Assembly: GCA_946481625.1 (NCBI GenBank)
Contig: CAMLOZ010000032.1
Location: forward strand, 1 to 12,441
Origin: an uncultured Haloferula sp.
GTDB taxonomy: Bacteria > Verrucomicrobiota > Verrucomicrobiae > Verrucomicrobiales > Akkermansiaceae
DNA length: 12,441 bases
Reading direction: 5' to 3'
Shown here: positions 7,274 through 12,441 of the stretch, one piece after another
Layout of the letters: the number at the start of each line of letters is the position of its first letter
How positions within the stretch are numbered: position 1 is the first letter of the stretch
Notes under the pieces: model-generated
The model's input: only the letters and a program-made list of their open reading frames with translations
The model's database searches: none
What the model was told of the DNA's origin: nothing
Program-made: the position numbers and the translations under genes

Positions 7274-7456
7274 GACAGGTGCTTTGGCTTTTTGACCGGA
7301 CCGGGAATACGCAGGACCCCGCGCTGGCTTTCAGCAATACAGGCCCAAATTTTCAGATAAAGCCGTTTTTCATGAGAGATTCGGACGATTCAAGCCGAAT
7401 TGACGGTGCTTCGAGCTTGCCGATCCTCAGGCCTCTCGTCGAGTCTCCCCTTCAAC
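7274..7456. promoter_or_regulatory. Divergent intergenic control region with an inverted repeat
   Basis: This 183-bp gap separates two divergent genes and should hold both promoters. The clearest element is ATTCGG (7379-7384) facing CCGAAT (7395-7400) with a 10-base spacer, a plausible dimer operator. A TTGACG hexamer (7400-7405) abuts its right arm and could be a plus-strand -35 box, but I see no good -10 box at the right distance. A-T-rich runs at about 7347-7371 may contain the minus-strand promoter. No regulator gene lies in the window. Promoter placement is a guess; the inverted repeat itself is exact. Confidence 0.35.
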
Positions 7457-8740
7457 ATGGAAAAAGCCGCTTCCTTCGCCGTGACCACCCGCCTGTCGGT
7501 CATGATGTTCCTTCAGTTCTTCGTCTGGGGGGCTTGGTTCGTCACCATCGGGGTTTACCTGCGGCAGGGCATGAATTTCGAATCGGGTATCGGCACGGCT
7601 TACTCCGTCGGCCCGCTCGCCGCGATCATCGCCCCGGTGTTCCTCGGCCTCGTGGCCGACCGCTTCTTGCCCACCCAAGTCGTTCTCGGTCTGCTCCATC
7701 TGATCGGCGGTGTCCTCATGCTCGCCGTCCCGTGGTCGATCCAGCAGGAACTCGCGGGCTACACAGGCACCTTCTTCTGGGTCCTGCTCGGCTACATGCT
7801 CTGCTACATGCCCACCCTCGGCCTGACGAACACGCTGGCGATGCGGAACATCCATGACTCGGAGAAGCAGTTCCCCGTGATCCGTGTCTTCGGCACCATC
7901 GGCTGGATCGCCGCCGGCTTCCTGGTCGGCTCGGTGTTGAAGGCGGATGCCACCGCGCTCCCTCTCCAGATCGCGGCAGGGGCCAGCTTCGCTCTCGGGA
8001 TCTACTCCTTCCTGCTTCCCCACACCCCGCCGGTCGGGAAGGGCCAGCCGCTCTCCTTGGTGCAAATGCTCGGCCTCGAATCGGTCGGCATGCTGAAGGA
8101 CCTCAACTTTCTGATCTTCGCGATCGCCTCGATGCTGATCTGCATCCCGCTGCAGGCCTACTACGCCTACGCCGCCACCTTCATCACGGATGCCGGCTTC
8201 GGCTCGGCCGCGGGCACCATGTTCTGGGGCCAGATCTCCGAGATCTTCTTCATGCTGATCATCCCGCTCCTCTTCTCGCGCCTCGGCGTGAAGTGGATGC
8301 TCGCCATCGGAATGGCCTGCTGGGTCCTGCGTTACGCGCTTTTCGCGGCCGGAGCTCCGGAGGCGGTGAAGTGGATGATCTTCCTCGGCATCCTGCTCCA
8401 CGGCATTTGCTACGACTTCTTCTTTGTTACCGGCCAGATCTACACCGATAAGAAGGCGCCGAACGCGATCCGCGGCCAGGCCCAGGGCTTCCTCGTCCTG
8501 CTCACGCAAGGCGTCGGAATGTATGGAGGTGCCAAGATCAACGACCTCTTCTTCAAGTCGAAGGTCGGTAGCGCCACCGGAGCCGGGGCCCTCTCCGCAT
8601 GGCCCGCCTTCTGGTGGATCCCCGCCGCGATGGCCGGCGGCATCCTCGTCCTCTTCTTCCTTCTCTTCCGCGACCGCATGAAACCCACCGTGGACGACGT
8701 AATCGCGGAAGCCGGATCCACGCCCGAAGTCATCCAATGA
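7457..8740 (+). CDS. Nucleoside:H+ symporter-family MFS transporter (NupG/XapB-like)
   Basis: 427 residues and about 12 hydrophobic membrane segments, the normal length for this family. Hallmarks are TTRLSVMMFLQFFVWGAWF (10-28), RVFGTIGW (143-150), GQISEIFFM (258-266) followed by SRLGVKWML (274-282), and the strongly conserved GICYDFFFVTGQIYTD (316-331). The family imports nucleosides with protons in enterobacteria. In Bacteroidota and PVC bacteria, members often sit with sugar oxidoreductase genes, and their substrates are mostly untested. The frame extends upstream to an ATG at 7400, but the ATG at 7457 fits better, because the 19 extra residues (MTVLRACRSSGL...) do not resemble the family N-terminus. 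Its stop overlaps the next gene's start as ATGA (8737-8740), so transporter and oxidoreductase are probably translationally coupled. Confidence 0.9.
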   Translation: MEKAASFAVTTRLSVMMFLQFFVWGAWFVTIGVYLRQGMNFESGIGTAYSVGPLAAIIAPVFLGLVADRFLPTQVVLGLLHLIGGVLMLAVPWSIQQELAGYTGTFFWVLLGYMLCYMPTLGLTNTLAMRNIHDSEKQFPVIRVFGTIGWIAAGFLVGSVLKADATALPLQIAAGASFALGIYSFLLPHTPPVGKGQPLSLVQMLGLESVGMLKDLNFLIFAIASMLICIPLQAYYAYAATFITDAGFGSAAGTMFWGQISEIFFMLIIPLLFSRLGVKWMLAIGMACWVLRYALFAAGAPEAVKWMIFLGILLHGICYDFFFVTGQIYTDKKAPNAIRGQAQGFLVLLTQGVGMYGGAKINDLFFKSKVGSATGAGALSAWPAFWWIPAAMAGGILVLFFLLFRDRMKPTVDDVIAEAGSTPEVIQ

Positions 8741-10005
8741 ACCTCAGTCGCCGCCAAACCCTCAAGTCCCTCGCCGCCCTCGCGACCATCCAGATCGTGC
8801 CGGGCCGTGTGCTCGGTCTGGCCGGGCAGACGCCGCCCTCGGAAGAAATCACCCGCGCGATCATCGGCTGCGGCGGCATCTCCGCTTCCCACCTCGGCAT
8901 GCCCGGGCGATTGCTCGCACTCTGCGATGTGGACCAAGGTCACCTCGACCAGCGGATGAAGGACTCCGGCGGGGAAGGGAAGGGGATCAAGGGCTACCAC
9001 GACTTCCGCGAGGTTCTCCAGCGCAAGGACATCGATGTCATCCACGTCGCCACCCCGCCGCATTGGCACGCCTTGATGGCGGTCGAGGCCGCGAAGTCCG
9101 GCAAGGACGTGTGGTGCGAGAAGCCGATGAGCCGCACCATCGGCGAGGGCATCGCGATGGTGAAAGCCGTCGAGAAGCACGAGCGCGTCTTCCGCCTCAA
9201 TACCTGGTTCCGCTTCAAGGACGCCTTCTACGGCATGGGCGTGCCGGTGAAGGATATCAAGAAAGCCGCGATGCACGGCCTGCTCGGCTGGCCCCTCAAG
9301 ATCACCGTCTCCGGCGTCACCGGCTTCGATTGGAAACTCGGCCTCTGGGCCGGTAAAACCAAGCTGCCCGAGCAACCGGTTCCCGCAGGCTTCGACTACG
9401 ATTTCTGGCTCGGCCCTGCGCCGAAGAAGCCGTACAGCGCGCATCGCACCCATGGCTCCTTCCGCGGCTACTGGGATTACGATGGCGGCGGCCTCGGCGA
9501 CATGGGCCAGCACTACCTCGATCCCGCCCAGTACATCCTCGGCAAGGACGAAACCGCCCCGATCTCCGTCGAAATCGATGCCGACCCGCAGGACCCCGAC
9601 GCCATCGGCACCTGGCGCCGCATCGAGTTCACCTACGCCGACGGCTGCAAGATCGTCCTCGATGGCGAGAACAAGGACACCCAAGCCGCCTACATCGAGG
9701 GCCCGAAGGGTAAGATCTACAAGGGCTTCAAGTCCGACATCCCGGACCTCGAAAGGAAACTCGCCGGACTCCCCGATCCCGACCCGGTCATCACCGACTT
9801 CCACGAGAGCGTCCGCACCCGGAAGAGGTTCGCCTTGAACGAGCAGAACGGCTTCTGGTCCTGCACCATGGTCAACATGGGAGTCACCGCCCACCGCCTC
9901 AACAAGAGCCTGAAGTTCGACCCGAAGACCCTCAAGTTCGACGACGAGTCCGCGAACAAGCTGATCCATCAGCCGATGCGTGCGCCGTGGAAGATCGAGG
10001 TGTGA
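8737..10005 (+). CDS. Tat-exported Gfo/Idh/MocA-family oxidoreductase (copy B)
   Basis: 422 residues from the ATG at 8737. This start overlaps the transporter stop by four bases and places a twin-arginine motif, SRRQTLKSL, at 4-12. An in-frame ATG at 8599 lies inside the transporter gene and would add 46 Arg-rich residues that look like out-of-frame translation, so it is rejected. The Rossmann motif is AIIGCGGIS (41-49). VATPPHWHALMAVEAAKSG (104-122) and the catalytic CEKP (127-130) follow. GGGLGDMGQHYLDP near residue 250 supplies the probable catalytic histidine. The C-terminus ends in the PVC-typical NLNKSLKFDPKT-like region. It probably acts outside the cytoplasm on a sugar-like substrate with bound NAD(P), feeding or preparing material for the coupled transporter. 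This role is inferred from context; the substrate is unknown. Confidence 0.93.
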   Translation: MNLSRRQTLKSLAALATIQIVPGRVLGLAGQTPPSEEITRAIIGCGGISASHLGMPGRLLALCDVDQGHLDQRMKDSGGEGKGIKGYHDFREVLQRKDIDVIHVATPPHWHALMAVEAAKSGKDVWCEKPMSRTIGEGIAMVKAVEKHERVFRLNTWFRFKDAFYGMGVPVKDIKKAAMHGLLGWPLKITVSGVTGFDWKLGLWAGKTKLPEQPVPAGFDYDFWLGPAPKKPYSAHRTHGSFRGYWDYDGGGLGDMGQHYLDPAQYILGKDETAPISVEIDADPQDPDAIGTWRRIEFTYADGCKIVLDGENKDTQAAYIEGPKGKIYKGFKSDIPDLERKLAGLPDPDPVITDFHESVRTRKRFALNEQNGFWSCTMVNMGVTAHRLNKSLKFDPKTLKFDDESANKLIHQPMRAPWKIEV

Positions 10006-10031
10006 TCCGCAAAACGCGGCAGCGCCCGGGA

Positions 10032-10173
10032 GCGCGGAGCCGCTGGCCCGCGGAATGAGCCCTTGTAGCTGCATCCGCCTGCCGATCCGAACAGAAGGAA
10101 ACGGCGGTATGTGCTCTCAAGGCGAGTTAACAGACCGTCGCAACGTTGCTTCTGCGAGCCTCCGGCTCCGCGC
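10032..10173. repeat. Inverted pair of the REP-like element (locus 2)
   Basis: This lies in the 310-bp gap at 10006-10315 between convergent genes. The left copy (10032-10055) is GCGCGGAGCC, GCT, GGCCCGC, GGAA and matches the left copy of locus 1 (4578-4601) at 22 of 24 positions. The right copy (10150-10173) is inverted; its reverse complement shares 20 of 24 positions with either left copy and contains the small hairpin GAGCC-GGA-GGCTC. The copies are about 95 bp apart. No convincing open reading frame lies between them. The left copy starts 27 bp after the stop of the plus-strand oxidoreductase, where it could act as a 3' stabiliser or terminator. Confidence 0.65.
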
Positions 10174-10190
10174 CCCATTCCCTGTTAGCC

Positions 10191-10210
10191 CCGTCGACTT
10201 CCGTCGACTT
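10191..10210. repeat. Exact 10-bp tandem duplication
   Basis: CCGTCGACTT occurs twice back to back just outside the right REP-like copy. Such short direct repeats can mark an insertion target duplication or replication slippage. Only two copies are present, and no second copy flanks the other end of the repeat pair. Confidence 0.6.
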
Positions 10211-10254
10211 TCACCACCCGTCCGCTATCACCTCAGTCCATCCCGGGTTGATCT

Positions 10255-10283
10255 GCAAAAAACCCCCGGGGGAGACCCCGTCT
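10255..10283 (-). terminator. Candidate rho-independent terminator of the SHD1-peptidase gene
   Basis: Read on the minus strand, this is GACGGGG-TCT-CCCCCGGGGG followed by TTTTTT (10262 down to 10257). A GGGG-TCT-CCCC or CCC-CCGG-GGG hairpin then a six-T run lies about 35-60 nt after the stop codon at 10316-10318. The T-run and GC-rich stem are the right parts. The best pairing is ambiguous because C-run and G-run can pair in two ways. Confidence 0.5.
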
Positions 10284-10315
10284 GCAACAACCAAGGAAAT
10301 CCTCCGCCGCTCAAC

Positions 10316-11749
10316 TCAGGGCAGGATCATGAACAGACCGCCCGAACTCGCCCAGTTCGCCACCGCAGCGGGCACCCAACGCCGCTCGTAGCTCGCGCCC
10401 CAGGAATCGGACACCGCCAGCTCGTTCGTCGCCTCGTTGTAGCCCACGATCATGCAGATGTGGTGGGCCTCCTGCGCGGATTCCATCTTCACGATCGGCT
10501 CGGCCTTCTGCGCGATCTCGATCGCCCATGCCGCCCAATCGGTCACCCGCCCGCGCTTCGCGGTATTGCCGTTCGCCGTCTCGTTGTAAGGCTTCAGCGA
10601 GCGCATCGTCCACATCACCGGAATGCCCTTGTCGATGTAGCCCTTCACGTCGCGCACGCGCAGTTCCTTCACCCGTTCGTCCTTCGTCCGGCGGCCCTTG
10701 TTGCGGACCTGCTGGCGCACTTCCTCTAGAAGGAACTCCACCACGGTGCCGCCCCCCATGCCGCTCTTGCCGATCATCGCCAGCAGATACATGTCGGCCT
10801 CGATTCCCGCGGTGCGCATCGCCCGCTCGAAGGTGGCGGGCACGCAATAACCCTTCGGCCCCTGGTTCACCATCGGCACTTGACCCAGATAGACGTCGCC
10901 GTTCTCCTTCCTCACCACGTCTTCCTCCAGACGCTTGCGGATCTCGCCGTCCTTCACCTTGGCGGTCTTGCCACCGGCCTCCGCCAGTTCGAGCGGCACG
11001 ATCGAAAGGGACACGTATTCCCCCTCCTGGCTGGACAGTATCAGCGAGTGGCCGTTCCAATCCCAACGCATCACCTTGCGGCGCGTCTTCCGCGAATCGC
11101 CGAAACGCTGAGTCACCGGCTCGCCCAGCACTTCGGTGATCCGGGACAGCACGGCTTTTTCGTCCTCCGCCATCGCCTTCGCCAGGCTGGCCGCATCGGC
11201 CTCGCTCTTCCCCTCGAAGTGCGCCTCGCCCTGGCCCATCGTGCTCTTGAAATCACCCTTGTTCGAATACACCGCGGACAACACCGAAGCGGATCCATCC
11301 TCACCCGCATACAGCGCCACCGAATACGGCCGCGCGCCGAACAGCTTGTAGGAATCCCCCGTGTACGCCCGCCAGCTCGCGCTGTGCTTCGTCTTCGACT
11401 CCAGACCCAGATGGAGCACCGCCGCGATCTCGTCCGCCTTCCGCACCTCGAAGGGCGTCCCGGAGAACAGCGAATGGCCCGCCATCTTGCTCAGCTTCGA
11501 GAGCTCGTCGGAGAGCTGCTTGGCCTGCGCGTCGAAGCTCGTGCGGTCTTCGCCCGTCAACATCCCCGGCGACACCTCGAAGAGCTTCCCGTCCGACTCC
11601 CGGCGCAGCAGGTAACGGTCGTCCTTCAGCCCTTCGAAACGGGCTCGGATCTGGCCGCCCTCGCCGTCTTTCAGCACCCGCCACTCGCCGATCGCGGCGT
11701 GCAGGTTCATACAGAATGCCAAGGGGAGAAGGGCAAACAGGGGTCTCAT
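10316..11749 (-). CDS. Secreted SHD1-like domain plus papain-like (clan CA) cysteine peptidase fusion
   Basis: 477 residues from the ATG at 11749, which gives a clean Sec signal peptide (MRPLFALLPLAFCMNLHA, 1-18). An in-frame ATG 36 bp upstream would put 12 polar residues before it and is less likely. Residues about 22-73 (GEWRVLKDG...GKLFEVSPGMLTGEDRTSF) resemble the SHD1 domain common in exported planctomycete and verrucomicrobial proteins. The middle (about 90-280) is not recognised. The C-terminus has the layout of papain/C39-like peptidases: NQGPKGYC (295-302) with Q296 and C302 at papain's Q-to-C spacing, HHICMIVGYN with H430, and SDSWGA with D448 where papain has Asn in NSWG. It may cleave extracytoplasmic peptides, but the substrate is unknown. 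An inactive or binding role is possible. It is transcribed toward the plus-strand oxidoreductase gene and appears monocistronic. Confidence 0.85.
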   Translation of the reverse strand: MRPLFALLPLAFCMNLHAAIGEWRVLKDGEGGQIRARFEGLKDDRYLLRRESDGKLFEVSPGMLTGEDRTSFDAQAKQLSDELSKLSKMAGHSLFSGTPFEVRKADEIAAVLHLGLESKTKHSASWRAYTGDSYKLFGARPYSVALYAGEDGSASVLSAVYSNKGDFKSTMGQGEAHFEGKSEADAASLAKAMAEDEKAVLSRITEVLGEPVTQRFGDSRKTRRKVMRWDWNGHSLILSSQEGEYVSLSIVPLELAEAGGKTAKVKDGEIRKRLEEDVVRKENGDVYLGQVPMVNQGPKGYCVPATFERAMRTAGIEADMYLLAMIGKSGMGGGTVVEFLLEEVRQQVRNKGRRTKDERVKELRVRDVKGYIDKGIPVMWTMRSLKPYNETANGNTAKRGRVTDWAAWAIEIAQKAEPIVKMESAQEAHHICMIVGYNEATNELAVSDSWGASYERRWVPAAVANWASSGGLFMILP

Positions 11750-11788
11750 GAATTCGAGCGAAACGGGTTTGGAGGCGGATTTCAACCC

Positions 11789-11897
11789 CGGAAGCGGCGG
11801 AGAGTTTCGCTTCCGTCTGACTCTTTCGGGTCAGTGGGAAACGATCTCCCGGGCCCGGATCTTTGGTCGGACTTGCAATAATTTGCACTTGTCCGAC
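11789..11897 (-). promoter_or_regulatory. Three successive hairpins in the gap before the peptidase gene
   Basis: The 184-bp gap 11750-11933 holds three inverted repeats. First, CGGAAGCG (11789-11796) faces CGCTTCCG (11808-11815), eight perfect pairs with an 11-base loop. Second, CTGACTC (11817-11823) faces GGGTCAG (11828-11834); in the minus-strand RNA it has a GAAA tetraloop and one C-A mismatch. Third, GTCGGAC (11866-11872) faces GTCCGAC (11891-11897), with inner TGCAA-TAAT-TTGCA (11874-11887). The third starts 36 nt after the cytochrome gene's stop and may be its terminator, though no T-run follows. The first two would lie in the peptidase gene's leader, 40 to 85 nt before its ATG. No known riboswitch family is recognised. 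Confidence 0.4.
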
Positions 11898-11933
11898 AGC
11901 TTCGCCGCGGCCTCGGAAACGCGAGCGCCGACT

Positions 11934-12441
11934 TCACTTCAGCTCCGCCGCCGTCCAAGCCGCCTGCCGGTCCTTCGTCGCCGCCCTCACCTTCGCAACT
12001 TCCTCCGCCGAAACCGCCGCCGCGTCGTTCGACCACGCGTGCCGCACGAAGCTCAACACCTCCGCGATCTCCGCATCGCTCAGCCCGGCGACCGGCGGCA
12101 TCAGCGAGTTCACCGCCAGCTTCCCGGGCACCTCGACCGGCCCCGCCAAGCCGTGCAGCACGATCTTCACCAGCACCTCCGGCTCGCCTGCCACCCGCGC
12201 ATTGCCATCGAGCGGCGGGAAGGCCCCATCCACCCCGCTGCCGTTGCTCTGGTGGCAAGCCGCACAGGTCCGCGCATACACGGCCTCGCCGCGGGCAAGC
12301 TGTTCGGCGGGCGGGTGGTGCCTCTTCATCACTTGCCTGTCCTTCATCGCGTCCTTCAGCGCCCGCCCAAGTGGCGAGTCGTCCTTCTCAAGAGCGGCCA
12401 GCACCCGCGGCGAGCGATTCTCCCCGAAGGCCTTGATCGCC
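11934..12441 (-). CDS. Class I cytochrome c domain, C-terminal part of a larger secreted protein (5' end outside window)
   Basis: 168 residues are visible; the frame is open through the right edge, so the start is missing. The heme motif CAACH is encoded at 12252-12266, within VYARTCAACHQSNGSGVDGAFPPLDG. The probable axial methionine is in NSLMPPVAGLSDAEIAEVLSFVRHAW (Met codon at 12099-12101). This is a standard class I c-type fold. The preceding residues (AIKAFGENRSPRVLAALEK) look like the end of an upstream helical or HEAT-like domain. That suggests the cytochrome tail of a PVC-type secreted heme-binding dehydrogenase, passing electrons from an exported sugar or alcohol oxidase domain. Which catalytic domain precedes it cannot be seen. 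A GTG at 12404 is in frame but is not a credible start. Confidence 0.85.
   Translation of the reverse strand, partial: AIKAFGENRSPRVLAALEKDDSPLGRALKDAMKDRQVMKRHHPPAEQLARGEAVYARTCAACHQSNGSGVDGAFPPLDGNARVAGEPEVLVKIVLHGLAGPVEVPGKLAVNSLMPPVAGLSDAEIAEVLSFVRHAWSNDAAAVSAEEVAKVRAATKDRQAAWTAAELK

Noticed and set aside
8599..8736. Upstream in-frame start for the second Gfo/Idh/MocA gene
   Set aside because: It would lie within the transporter gene and add an Arg-rich extension ahead of the Tat motif; the ATGA overlap at 8737 is the better start.
7427..10074. Long minus-strand open frames (436 and 544 codons) opposite the transporter and second oxidoreductase
   Set aside because: Their products are rich in Asp/Glu/His/Gly with no domain, while the plus strand carries clear conserved families.
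10880..11881. Plus-strand open frame of 333 codons
   Set aside because: It is antisense to the secreted peptidase gene and runs through its leader; no recognisable family or signal peptide.
1..12441. tRNA, rRNA, CRISPR array, insertion sequence or prophage
   Set aside because: No cloverleaf sequence, regularly spaced repeat, transposase, integrase or phage protein was found on either strand.

Overview
The window looks like chromosomal DNA from a GC-rich member of the Verrucomicrobiota, most like Verrucomicrobiales of the Luteolibacter/Haloferula kind. This is inferred from gene content: two Tat-exported Gfo/Idh/MocA oxidoreductases, a secreted SUMF1-domain protein, an SHD1-like domain fused to a papain-like peptidase, and a cytochrome c tail of the type found on large PVC secreted dehydrogenases. 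Almost no start has a Shine-Dalgarno sequence. No rRNA, tRNA, CRISPR array, integrase or transposase gene was seen.

Layout. Positions 1-4526 hold four minus-strand genes, in transcription order: a secreted beta-propeller-like protein (4526-3615), a LolC/LolE-type ABC permease with an enlarged periplasmic domain (3564-1948), a YqiJ/NfeD-like membrane protein (1881-1228) and a flotillin (1215 to beyond position 1). The last two are the known YqiJ-YqiK pairing. Positions 4745-7273 hold a minus-strand SUMF1-domain protein without the catalytic cysteines, preceded by a Tat-exported Gfo/Idh/MocA protein. A 183-bp divergent control region follows. On the plus strand, a nucleoside:H+ symporter-type transporter (7457-8740) and a second Tat-exported Gfo/Idh/MocA protein (8737-10005) overlap by four bases. 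Positions 10316-11749 (minus) encode a secreted SHD1/papain-like fusion protein. The window ends inside a minus-strand cytochrome c domain gene (11934 to beyond 12441).

How it may work together. The centre (4745-10005) reads as a divergent catabolic module for a sugar, polyol or nucleoside-like compound: two exported oxidoreductases, one importer and an exported accessory protein. The substrate cannot be read from sequence. The left block concerns the cell envelope: membrane microdomain organisation and possibly lipoprotein release.

Non-coding structure. Two intergenic regions (4527-4744 and 10006-10315) each carry an inverted pair of the same ~24-bp GC-rich element, about 115 and 95 bp apart. 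This looks like a REP/BIME-type or MITE-type family and is the least explained signal here. Hairpins at 5918-5948, 10255-10283 and 11789-11897 are candidate terminators or leader structures. I found no wholly new multi-gene system. The best leads are the repeat family, the enlarged LolC-like permease, the cysteine-less FGE-fold protein and the peptidase fusion.
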